The translations under genes were made by a program, and so were the position numbers. Source: Alphaproteobacteria bacterium (GTDB taxonomy: Bacteria > Pseudomonadota > Alphaproteobacteria > GCA-2731375). From it: a DNA stretch of 5,480 bases. The stretch spans positions 1-5,480 of the forward strand of contig JASLMY010000291.1 in assembly GCA_030746295.1 (NCBI GenBank). Direction: 5' to 3'. This document shows positions 1 through 5,480 of the stretch, piece by piece (within the stretch, counting starts at the first letter, position 1; each line of letters begins with the position of its first letter). A model generated the notes under the pieces. It saw only the letters and a program-made list of their open reading frames with translations. It was not told where the DNA came from and made no database searches.

Positions 1-138
1 GCGCCCGAGCTCGTCGCCGGGATCCGCGACTGGGGCATCGTCACCGACTTCATGGACACCGGTGCCGCCTGCCGCACCTATAACGTCCTTTTGCTGGAGG
101 ACCGGCGCGTCGCCGCCGCCTTGCTGCCGGTCGACTGA
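1..138 (+). CDS. C-terminal end of an unidentified protein (5' truncated by window)
   Basis: The frame is open from base 1 to a TGA at 136-138 and gives 45 residues ending AALLPVD. The codons are rich in G/C at the third position, like the neighbouring genes, so this looks like a real coding end. The visible part has a hydrophobic stretch (TYNVLLLEDRRVAAALLPV) typical of a closing beta-strand pair, as in many alpha/beta hydrolase or metallophosphoesterase-type folds, but no motif identifies a family. It converges on the PuuD-like gene, and the two share the hairpin at 161-184. The function is not recognised; the missing upstream sequence would settle it. Confidence 0.7.
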   Translation, partial: APELVAGIRDWGIVTDFMDTGAACRTYNVLLLEDRRVAAALLPVD

Positions 139-160
139 TGGCGCCTAGGCCAAACGGAAA

Positions 161-184
161 GGCCGGCGCCCGGAGGCGCCGGCC
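161..184 (-). terminator. Hairpin terminator between two convergent genes
   Basis: A perfect 10-bp G/C stem (arms 161-170 and 175-184) closes a 4-base loop (CGGA). It lies 22 bases after the plus-strand stop at 138 and 23 bases after the minus-strand stop at 208. On the minus strand the stem is followed by TTTCCGTTT, a broken T tract. On the plus strand almost no T tract follows. It therefore most likely ends the PuuD-like transcript and may also slow the opposing one. Confidence 0.7.
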
Positions 185-207
185 CGGTTCCGTCGTCGTC
201 GCTCGGC

Positions 208-804
208 TCAGAACAGGTTCTGCGCCGAGACCATGGCGAAGAGCATCGGTACCGACAGCAGCGTGTTGATGCGGCTGAACTGTCCGGCCGTCTTGGCCGA
301 GGCCGCCTTGCTGTCGGCATCGGCCTCGACGATGCCCAGCGCCCGTTTCTGGTTCGGCCAGATCACGAACCAGACGTTGAACCACATGATGGCGCCGAGC
401 CACATGCCGATGCCGATCATGGAGTGCTTGGCGACGCCGTCGGTGATGCCGAGGGCGATGGCGTCGACGATGTAGCCGTTGAGCCAAGCCAGGATCAGGC
501 CGGTGACGATCGTGCCCATCGCCCCCCAGCGGAACCAGAACAGTGCCTTGGGCGCGATATGGCCCGAGACGGCAGGCTTCTGCTCGTCGGGGATGTTCGG
601 CATGCTGGGCGTCTGCACGAAGTTGAAGTACCAGAGCAGGCCGATCCACATGACGCCGGAAAGCACGTGCAGCCATCTGAACAGGAACGGCCAGAAGTGC
701 GCGTTCGAGAAGCCTTGCTGCCCCAGATAAAGCAGGAACAACACGACGGCCAGGACGACGCCGGCGATGACGGTATGCTTTAGGTTTGCGAGTAAAGCAG
801 CCAC
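208..804 (-). CDS. PuuD-family (urate hydroxylase-like) integral membrane protein, short form
   Basis: The 198-residue inner-membrane protein has about five hydrophobic helices, near residues 10-27, 40-63, 88-108, 130-149 and 179-194. It matches the membrane domain of urate hydroxylase PuuD (urate oxidase N-terminal family): RWLHVLSGVMWIG with His46, the WFRWG segment, FNVWFVIWPNQKRALGI, and the closing SVPMLFAMVSAQ. Known long PuuD proteins oxidise urate and end in a cytochrome c domain. This one stops after the last helix and has no CXXCH haem site, so urate oxidation is only a family-based guess; an electron-transfer or haem-binding role is equally possible. The chosen start is GTG at 804, because AGGGAAGGGG (811-820 on the plus map) sits 6 bases upstream. 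Starts at 840 (ATG) or 870 (GTG) would add 12 or 22 polar residues and have poorer ribosome-binding sites. No purine-catabolism gene is nearby. Confidence 0.85.
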   Translation of the reverse strand: MAALLANLKHTVIAGVVLAVVLFLLYLGQQGFSNAHFWPFLFRWLHVLSGVMWIGLLWYFNFVQTPSMPNIPDEQKPAVSGHIAPKALFWFRWGAMGTIVTGLILAWLNGYIVDAIALGITDGVAKHSMIGIGMWLGAIMWFNVWFVIWPNQKRALGIVEADADSKAASAKTAGQFSRINTLLSVPMLFAMVSAQNLF

Positions 805-810
805 TGATTT

Positions 811-820
811 CCCCTTCCCT
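811..820 (-). promoter_or_regulatory. Ribosome-binding site deciding the PuuD-like start
   Basis: On the minus strand the bases read AGGGAAGGGG, purine-rich and complementary to the 16S tail, 6 bases before the GTG at 804. No comparable site precedes the ATG at 840 or the GTG at 870, so this supports the shorter 198-residue protein. Confidence 0.6.
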
Positions 821-918
821 TGGCTGGTAGGTAACCCCATTTGGAGGATACCACCAACGGCCGCCCGCACCTAGTTTCGCGGTTCTCGCCACCGTCTGTC
901 TTGCCCGGCTGAAACGAA

Positions 919-944
919 AAAGGCCGGGGCATGCCCCGGCCTTT
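919..944 (-). terminator. Rho-independent terminator of sodB
   Basis: A 12-bp inverted repeat (919-930 with 933-944) is built on GGCCGGGGC/GCCCCGGCC around an AT centre, so the RNA would form a stem with a CATG tetraloop. Read on the minus strand the stem is followed by a T-rich tail (TTTTTCGTTTC, including the stem's last bases). It starts 19 bases after the sodB stop. It separates sodB from the PuuD-like gene, which must then have its own promoter in roughly 805-918, where I see no convincing -35/-10 pair. Confidence 0.88.
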
Positions 945-962
945 CCGCATCCGTTCGCCGTC

Positions 963-1556
963 TCAGCCGAGGTTGGCGGCGGCGAAGTCCCAGTTCACCA
1001 AGCTTTCGAGGAAGGTCTTGATGTATGCCGGGCGCAGGTTCTGGTAGTCGAGATAGTAGGCATGCTCCCAGACGTCGATGGTGACGAGCGGGGTCGCGCT
1101 GCCGGTGATCGGGGTCTCGGCATTGCCGGTCTTGACGACGCTGAGCGCATCGCCCTCGGCCACCAGCCAGGCCCAACCGCTGCCGAACTGGGTCGCCGCG
1201 GCCTGCGAGAACGCCTCCGCGAAGGCCTCGTAGCTGCCGAAAGAGGCGTCGATCCGGGAGGCCAGGTCGCCGGTGGGGGCACCGCCGCCGCCCGGTTTCA
1301 TCGAGTTCCAATAGAAGGTGTGGTTCCAGACCTGGGCCGCATTGTTGAAGATGCCCGCCTTGTCCGGATTCCCGGCAGTGGCGCGCACGACTTCTTCCAA
1401 CGACTTGTCCGCCAGATCGGTGCCCTCGACCATATTGTTCAGGTTGGTGACGTATGTCTGGTGATGCTTGCCGTGATGATAGCTCAAGGTGTTGCTGGAA
1501 ATGTGCGGCTCCAGGGCCGTCTGCTCATAGGGAAGGGCAGGAAGTTCGAACGCCAT
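963..1556 (-). CDS. sodB: Superoxide dismutase [Fe]
   Basis: The 197-residue cytoplasmic enzyme converts two superoxide radicals to oxygen and hydrogen peroxide, and has the usual length for the Fe/Mn family. The four metal ligands are visible: His27 (in SYHHGKHH), His79 (NHTFYW), Asp161 and His165 (DVWEHAYYLDYQN). Tyr35 is the conserved second-sphere tyrosine. Gln75 in NNAAQVWNHTFYW together with Ala154 in SATPLVTIDVWEH is the iron-type arrangement; manganese enzymes carry their glutamine in the second place instead. The C-terminus LVNWDFAAANL is typical. The ATG at 1556 gives the canonical start MAFELPALPY, with AGAGGA (1566-1571 on the plus map) 9 bases upstream. An upstream in-frame extension to 1637 would run through the promoter and resembles no SOD. 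There is no signal peptide. The gene is a monocistronic unit between a divergent promoter region and its own terminator. Confidence 0.97.
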   Translation of the reverse strand: MAFELPALPYEQTALEPHISSNTLSYHHGKHHQTYVTNLNNMVEGTDLADKSLEEVVRATAGNPDKAGIFNNAAQVWNHTFYWNSMKPGGGGAPTGDLASRIDASFGSYEAFAEAFSQAAATQFGSGWAWLVAEGDALSVVKTGNAETPITGSATPLVTIDVWEHAYYLDYQNLRPAYIKTFLESLVNWDFAAANLG

Positions 1557-1594
1557 GCCAAAGGATCCTCTACTGGGGAAAGGTCGGGTTGAAG

Positions 1595-1626
1595 GGAACC
1601 GAGTGATACTCAAACATATCGGTTCC
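1595..1626. repeat. 8-bp inverted repeat over the sodB promoter
   Basis: GGAACCGA (1595-1602) and TCGGTTCC (1619-1626) are exact reverse complements separated by 16 bases. The half-site centres are 24 bp apart. The repeat covers the predicted -10 and spacer of the sodB promoter and ends at the first base of the -35 box. It also lies upstream of the divergent gene at 1648. It could be an operator for a dimeric regulator, or chance. Confidence 0.5.
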
Positions 1627-1631
1627 GACAA
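1603..1631 (-). promoter_or_regulatory. Candidate sigma-70 promoter of sodB
   Basis: On the minus strand TTGTCG (plus map 1626-1631) and TATCAC (1603-1608) are separated by 17 bases. Transcription would begin near 1596, leaving a leader of about 40 bases that contains the AGAGGA ribosome-binding site. The -35 and -10 boxes are partial matches, so this is a prediction from position and spacing only. Confidence 0.45.
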
Positions 1632-1647
1632 CAGCACGAGTACGGGT

Positions 1648-2505
1648 GTGACGAAAAAGGTGCCACTAACGGAAATCTCCTACTGCGTCGACGAGTTACG
1701 CCGACACGACCACGGCCGCTATCTGACCGCCACCGCCGCGGCGGCCGACAAGCGGGCCGCGCTCTTCGCCCTCTACGCCTTCAACCTGGAGCTGGCGAAG
1801 GCCACCGACGTCACCTCCGAGCCGATGCTGGGCGAGATTCGCCTAGAGTGGTGGCGCGAGGCCATAGTCGAGCTCTTCGAGGGGACGCCACGCCAGCACA
1901 TGGTGCTGCTGGCCCTGGCGGACGCACAGGCGCGGAAGCGGCTTCCCCGCAGCGAGCTCGAGGCTTTGATCGAGGCCCGCATCGTCGACCTGCAGGCCGA
2001 GTGCTACCCCGACATGGGTGCTCTGGTCCACCACGCCGAGGAAAGCGCCGGCCGCCTGGCGATGTTGGCGCTGGAGACCCTTGGGCGAACCAACGCCGAC
2101 ACCCGCGACGCGGCTTGGAACGTCGGAACCGCCTGGGCCTTGGTCGGCCTGATGCGGGCGGTCCCCTACCATGCCGAACGGCGGCGACTATACCTGCCGA
2201 TCGACCGGCTGGAGGCACACGACCTCTCGCCCGATGATGTCTTCAGCCGGCACGTCGGGCTGGCGCTCGGCGGCGTCGTCGCCGAAGTGCTGGCGCTCGC
2301 CAGGCAGCGGATCGAGGCGGCGCGGCTCCGTTGCCCCAGGCCGCCCAGGTGGGCCTTACCGGTGCTGCTGCAGGCCCCCCTGGCCGAAGCTTACGCCCGT
2401 CGTCTGGCCAAGCAAGGGAATGATCCCTTCCGGGGCGAGGTCGGGCTCGGTGAGTTCTGGCCACCGCTTCTGATCGCCTGGTGCCATCTGCGCGGCCGGT
2501 TTTGA
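1648..2505 (+). CDS. NDUFAF6-like squalene/phytoene synthase family protein (putative complex I assembly factor)
   Basis: The 285-residue all-alpha protein belongs to the trans-isoprenyl diphosphate synthase superfamily, subgroup of mitochondrial NDUFAF6, which helps assemble respiratory complex I. Visible family signatures are FALYAFNLELAKATD (40-54), EIRLEWWREAI (63-73), the AEESAGRLAMLALETLG segment (130-146), VGLMRAVPYHAERRRLYLPID (167-186) and a C-terminal LPVLLQAPLAEAYARRL. True squalene and phytoene synthases carry two Asp-rich DxxxD motifs that bind magnesium diphosphate. Here the first is TDVTSE and the second position reads AVPYHAE, so terpenoid synthesis is unlikely. The start is uncertain: GTG at 1648 (weak GAG 8 bases upstream) or GTG at 1660 fits the family best. 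An ATG at 1555 is in frame but overlaps the sodB start and would add 31 unconserved residues. The gene is divergent from sodB and convergent with trmFO, separated by 7 bases. No quinone or carotenoid genes are nearby. Confidence 0.85.
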   Translation: MTKKVPLTEISYCVDELRRHDHGRYLTATAAAADKRAALFALYAFNLELAKATDVTSEPMLGEIRLEWWREAIVELFEGTPRQHMVLLALADAQARKRLPRSELEALIEARIVDLQAECYPDMGALVHHAEESAGRLAMLALETLGRTNADTRDAAWNVGTAWALVGLMRAVPYHAERRRLYLPIDRLEAHDLSPDDVFSRHVGLALGGVVAEVLALARQRIEAARLRCPRPPRWALPVLLQAPLAEAYARRLAKQGNDPFRGEVGLGEFWPPLLIAWCHLRGRF

Positions 2506-2512
2506 GCGGGAC

Positions 2513-3871
2513 TCACCCCTGGGACACTGCCTCCCCGCGGAGCCATGACTCGAGGTCGTCGAGGGCCCGCGCCGAGAGGGCGGCGCGCCGCTCTTTCCGC
2601 CGGACCTTGCGGCCGAGCGGCGGGAAGAGGCCGAAATTGACGTTCATGGGCTGAAAGGTCTTGGCCTCGGCGCCGCCGGTGATGTGGGCGAGCAGGGCAC
2701 CGAGCGCGGTCGTCTCCGGGGGTGGCACTGGTGCCCCGCCAAGCCGCTCGGCGGCCGCGAAGCGGCCGGTGAGGAGGCCGATGGCGGCGCTCTCCACATA
2801 GCCCTCGACGCCGGTGATCTGGCCGGCGAAGCGAAGCCGGGGCTGGTCCCGCAACCGACAGCTCGCGTCCAGGAGCGCGGGGCTGTTCAGGAAGGTGTTG
2901 CGGTGGATGCCGCCGAGGCGCGCGAAACGGGCGTCCTCGAGGCCGGGGATGGTACGCAGAATTCGGCTCTGTGCGCCGTGCCGTAGTTTGGTCTGAAAGC
3001 CGACGATGTTGTAGAGCGTCGCCAGTGCATTGTCCTGGCGTAACTGCACCACGGCATGCGCCTTGACTTCGGGTGCATGCGGGTTGGTCAGGCCGACCGG
3101 CTTCATCGGCCCATGGCGCAAGGTCTCAGGGCCGCGCGCCGCCATCACCTCGATCGGCAGGCAGCCCTCGAAGTAAGGGGTCTCGCGCTCCCAATCCTTG
3201 AACCCGGTGGCCTCGCCGTCGAGTAGCGCCTGGACGAAATCCTCGTACTGAGTCTGGTCCAGGGGGCAGTTGATGTAGTCCTTGCCGTCGCCGCCGGGCC
3301 CAGCCTTGTCGTAGCGCGATTGGTACCAGGCCTTGGAGAAGTCGATCGAGTCCTTGTAGACGATCGGCGCGATGGCGTCGAAGAAGGCGAGCGACTGCTC
3401 GCCGGTCAGCCCCTGGATCGCCTCGGCGAGCGCCGGCGAGGTGAGGGGGCCGGTGGCGATGATGACCTGGTCCCAGTCCTCGGGCGGCAGGCCCGGCACT
3501 TCCTCGCGCTGGATATCGATCAACGGCTCCGCCTCCAGGGCCGCCGTCACGCCGGCCGAGAAGCCCTCGCGGTCGACCGCCAGCGCGCCGCCCGCCGGCA
3601 CTTTGTTGGCGTCCGCGACGGCCAAGATCAGAGAGCCGGCCCGGCGCATCTCCTCGTGCAGCAGGCCGACGGCGCTGGTCTCGGCATCGTCGGAGCGGAA
3701 GGAGTTGGAGCAAACCAGCTCGGCGAGGCCGGCGCCCTGATGCGCTTCGGTGCCGCGGACGGGGCGCATCTCGTGGAGCCGCACCGGCACGCCCCGCCTG
3801 GCGGCCTGCCAAGCGGCCTCCGAGCCGGCGAGGCCTCCGCCGACGACGTCTATGGGCAGCCGCTCGTGCAT
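2513..3871 (-). CDS. trmFO: Methylenetetrahydrofolate--tRNA-(uracil-5-)-methyltransferase TrmFO
   Basis: The 452-residue cytoplasmic flavoenzyme makes 5-methyluridine at position 54 of the tRNA T-loop, taking the methyl group from 5,10-methylenetetrahydrofolate with FAD and NAD(P)H. The N-terminal dinucleotide-binding motif is [14 protein letters not shown] (9-22), followed by HEMRP (33-37). The segment [12 protein letters not shown] has Cys54, the equivalent of the conserved catalytic-site cysteine. A second strictly placed cysteine is Cys237 in [14 protein letters not shown], with a further Cys202 in [24 protein letters not shown] and NFGLFPPL near the C-terminus are also typical. The length is normal and the reading frame intact. 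ATG at 3871 is chosen because the FAD motif then begins at residue 9 as in relatives, with AGGA 4 bases upstream; the open frame to a TTG at 3928 would cover the promoter. It faces the NDUFAF6-like gene tail to tail and starts divergently from the gene at 3979. Confidence 0.97.
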   Translation of the reverse strand: MHERLPIDVVGGGLAGSEAAWQAARRGVPVRLHEMRPVRGTEAHQGAGLAELVCSNSFRSDDAETSAVGLLHEEMRRAGSLILAVADANKVPAGGALAVDREGFSAGVTAALEAEPLIDIQREEVPGLPPEDWDQVIIATGPLTSPALAEAIQGLTGEQSLAFFDAIAPIVYKDSIDFSKAWYQSRYDKAGPGGDGKDYINCPLDQTQYEDFVQALLDGEATGFKDWERETPYFEGCLPIEVMAARGPETLRHGPMKPVGLTNPHAPEVKAHAVVQLRQDNALATLYNIVGFQTKLRHGAQSRILRTIPGLEDARFARLGGIHRNTFLNSPALLDASCRLRDQPRLRFAGQITGVEGYVESAAIGLLTGRFAAAERLGGAPVPPPETTALGALLAHITGGAEAKTFQPMNVNFGLFPPLGRKVRRKERRAALSARALDDLESWLRGEAVSQG

Positions 3872-3899
3872 GCGTTCCTGGATCCCGTTCCCTGTTCGT

Positions 3900-3928
3900 A
3901 GATAGGACTGCCGGGTGGCGGTCTGCAA
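3900..3928 (-). promoter_or_regulatory. Candidate promoter of trmFO
   Basis: On the minus strand TTGCAG (plus map 3923-3928) and CTATCT (3900-3905) lie 17 bases apart. CTATCT differs by one base from the CTATAT form often seen in alphaproteobacterial -10 boxes. Transcription would begin about 20 bases before the ATG at 3871. Predicted from sequence and position only. Confidence 0.4.
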
Positions 3929-3978
3929 GCCCGCAGCCTAGTCTGCGTGTCGACGTTTTTCGAGGGTGGTGAGAGGCG

Positions 3979-4932
3979 ATGGAGAACGGCGCGGCCGGAC
4001 AGTTGGGGCAGCGAACGCCGATTGACGATCTCATCCTCGACCGCCGTCTGGACGAGCTGGCGCAACGGATCGCCGATCGCCCCGAAATCGGAGACCGGAT
4101 CGCCCGGGCTCGGTCGGTCGACGCCCTACAATCGGCCTTCGCCTACGTCGTCGGCGAACTCGGCATCGAGATCGCGCCCGAGGCGCTCGCCCGGCACCTG
4201 GAGTTGCTGCTCCGGGTCGAGCCTGCCTACTACCACGTCAAGCCCAGCGTCGGCTTCGACCTCGCCGAGCTGCCTTGGCGCCTTCGCCTCCAGGTCGGCC
4301 TCGCCTTCATCGCCAGCCGCCTGGCGATACCGTTCGACACGCCACCGCCCTTCGGCCGCCCCTTGGGCTGGCTGCTGCGCCTCTTGCCAAGGCCCAAGGG
4401 CGAGACCGAGCCGGCCGAGGTCGACGACGCAGCGCTGGATTGGATTCGGCCCTACAGCGCGGCGGAGTGCGCCGCCATGCGGGCTCGCTTCGATGGTCTC
4501 GGCTCGGAGACCTGGCGTCTCCACATCGATTGGGAGGACCAGGATCACGGTGCCGAAGTCTACGACCTGGCGAAGCACGGCCGCCAGGCGGTCGACTCCG
4601 GCTATCTGAAGTGCGCGCTCGCCAGCCACGAGCGCGCCGCCCGGATGCTCGGACGCAGGCTGACTGCGGATGCCATCGAGGTCCTGCAACGCGTCGGCAT
4701 GGAGCACAACCTGCGCCGCGGCCGCACGATCGCCGTCGCCTACCATGCCAGCCCGCGCGACCTCTGGCGCCTGGCCGAGCTCTCCGAGCCCGGCGCCCTC
4801 GACGAGGTGCCGCCACGCTGTCTCAGGCAGTTCAAGCACCGGTGCTTCGAGGCCATCGCCTTCGATCATCTGGTCAACCGGGACCGGCAGGCCTTCGAGC
4901 GGGACAATCCCGAAATCGCCGCAATCATCTGA
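3979..4932 (+). CDS. Unrecognised protein, upstream part of a gene interrupted by an in-frame TGA
   Basis: 317 codons run from ATG 3979, preceded by a purine-rich GGTGGTGAGAGG ribosome-binding region, to TGA at 4930-4932. I recognise no family. The protein looks soluble and mostly helical and is rich in Arg, Ala and Leu. There is no signal peptide. One moderately hydrophobic stretch, about residues 98-119 (LPWRLRLQVGLAFIASRL), is too charged to be a confident membrane helix. Later landmarks are WRLHIDWEDQDHGAEVYDL (ending near 196), GMEHNLRRGRTIAVAYHAS, and a segment with two closely spaced cysteines (PPRCLRQFKHRCFEAIAF). The codon usage is strongly coding. The stop does not look like a natural end: the same frame continues open with the same codon bias to the window edge. 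The most likely reading is that this is the N-terminal half of a longer protein broken by a nonsense change. It diverges from trmFO across 107 bases. Confidence 0.75.
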   Translation: MENGAAGQLGQRTPIDDLILDRRLDELAQRIADRPEIGDRIARARSVDALQSAFAYVVGELGIEIAPEALARHLELLLRVEPAYYHVKPSVGFDLAELPWRLRLQVGLAFIASRLAIPFDTPPPFGRPLGWLLRLLPRPKGETEPAEVDDAALDWIRPYSAAECAAMRARFDGLGSETWRLHIDWEDQDHGAEVYDLAKHGRQAVDSGYLKCALASHERAARMLGRRLTADAIEVLQRVGMEHNLRRGRTIAVAYHASPRDLWRLAELSEPGALDEVPPRCLRQFKHRCFEAIAFDHLVNRDRQAFERDNPEIAAII

Positions 4933-5480
4933 CGCAAGCACGGCGGCTGGCCCGAAATCACGCCGGCGTTCCTCGATGCCGAGTTTCTGCGCTTCGAGGT
5001 CTGCTATTTCGACCGTCCCTATGACGCGGGCATGATCAAGGCCAAGCTCGACGCGCGGCTCGCCGAATTCTACCGCCGCATGCGGGACTTGGACGATGCC
5101 AAGCGTGTGCTGCCGGAAGCGGGGTGCCGTTCGGCCGGCCAGTCCGACCCGGCCCTGACGCGGATCGTCGACGACCAGCTCATGGAGATCACCCGCCTGG
5201 TCAAGTGGCTGGAGTACTGCCGGCCCTTCTACGACGGCAATACGCGCAACAACATCCTGATCTTGAACAAGCTCTTGGTCGAGTACGGCTTCGTGCCGGC
5301 GATCCTGGCCCAGCGCAACGACGCGCCCTTCTTCACCGACGGCGACTGGTGTCACTACATCCGCGAGGGCATGCGGCGCTGGCACTTGCTGTCGTGCTTG
5401 AGACAGATGGGCCTGCTCGCCCCGGTCTTGGCCTTTCGAGCCACCTGGGAGGCGGACCCCGGCATCGACTATGCGCGGGC
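4933..5480 (+). pseudogene. Downstream part of the TGA-interrupted gene, with a degenerate Fic-like motif (runs off the window)
   Basis: Immediately after the TGA at 4930-4932 the same reading frame is open for 182 codons to the window end, with G/C-ending codons throughout. The first in-frame start codon is ATG 5032, with no convincing ribosome-binding site. The 33 codons before it (including HGGWPEITPAFLDAEFLRF) also look coding, so an independent gene starting at 5032 is not favoured. The translated part has a helix with EITRLVKWLEYCRPF, then RPFYDGNTRNNI (5221-5256), then LILNKLLVEYGFVPAIL. That order resembles the Fic core HPFxxGNGRxxR followed by its helix and the G-x-P-x-I turn. The catalytic His is Arg, GNGR is GNTR, and the last Arg is Ile, so AMP transfer of the classical kind is unlikely even if the gene were whole. 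The Fic relationship is an inference from one motif and its surroundings. Confidence 0.6.

Noticed and set aside
50..892. A 280-codon minus-strand frame overlapping the PuuD-like gene
   Set aside because: The translation is low-complexity Arg/Ala/Pro/His-rich, lies in another frame over a gene with clear family motifs, and crosses the hairpin terminator.
1589..1620. A plus-strand promoter for the NDUFAF6-like gene (TTGAAG at 1589-1594)
   Set aside because: No acceptable -10 box lies 16-18 bases downstream; the nearest AT-rich stretch (ACATATC) is 19 or more bases away, so the call is too weak to list.
1555..1647. ATG at 1555 as the start of the NDUFAF6-like gene
   Set aside because: It would overlap the sodB start codon on the other strand, translate the promoter region, and add 31 residues that do not resemble the family.
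3320..3901. A 193-codon plus-strand frame opposite trmFO
   Set aside because: It lies wholly antisense to a well-conserved trmFO and has no recognisable motif or good ribosome-binding site; it is a GC-bias shadow.
4941..4965. Possible SECIS-like hairpin after the in-frame TGA
   Set aside because: The only stem seen is 5 bp (4941-4945 with 4961-4965) around a 15-base loop that starts 13 bases after the TGA. The bacterial element usually has a smaller loop placed further from the codon. The neighbouring residues show no Cys/Sec redox motif either.
4126..5385. An uninterrupted 419-codon frame on the minus strand opposite the TGA-interrupted gene
   Set aside because: It is the kind of long antisense frame expected opposite GC-rich coding DNA. 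Its composition is Val/Glu/Gly/Asp-rich with no family motif. The plus frame has higher third-position G/C, a start with a purine-rich ribosome-binding region, and the Fic-like segment. Its openness across 4930 is only a mild caution.

Overview
The window is a GC-rich, densely coded chromosomal segment. It probably comes from an alphaproteobacterium, Rhodospirillales-like. This rests on the strong G/C bias at third codon positions and on three genes: a short PuuD-family membrane protein, an NDUFAF6-type 'squalene/phytoene synthase family' protein, and the folate-dependent tRNA methyltransferase TrmFO. Every complete gene ends in TGA at a family-typical length, so TGA is an ordinary stop here.

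Layout: (1) 1-138, plus strand, the last 45 codons of an unidentified gene. (2) 161-184, a strong hairpin between two convergent genes. (3) 208-804, minus, a PuuD-like integral membrane protein of 198 aa without the cytochrome c part of long PuuD proteins. (4) 919-944, a clear intrinsic terminator. (5) 963-1556, minus, iron superoxide dismutase sodB. (6) 1557-1647, a divergent intergenic region with a likely sodB promoter overlapped by an 8-bp inverted repeat. (7) 1648-2505, plus, the NDUFAF6-like protein, probably a respiratory complex I assembly factor and not a terpenoid synthase. (8) 2513-3871, minus, trmFO, convergent with the previous gene at a 7-bp gap. (9) 3872-3978, a second divergent intergenic region with a candidate trmFO promoter. 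(10) 3979 to the window end, plus, a large unrecognised gene interrupted by an in-frame TGA at 4930-4932; the same frame then stays open for 182 codons and carries a degenerate Fic-like motif.

The first nine items are mostly housekeeping: oxidative stress defence, respiratory chain assembly, tRNA modification and a membrane protein of uncertain role. They are mainly single transcription units separated by terminators or divergent promoters, so no multi-gene operon is evident. The least ordinary part is the right end. There, a gene of at least about 500 codons is either a recent nonsense pseudogene or a sequencing error, or less likely a recoded or split gene. Its C-terminal half resembles a Fic core that lacks the catalytic histidine. 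I do not see a defence system, mobile element, CRISPR array or RNA gene.
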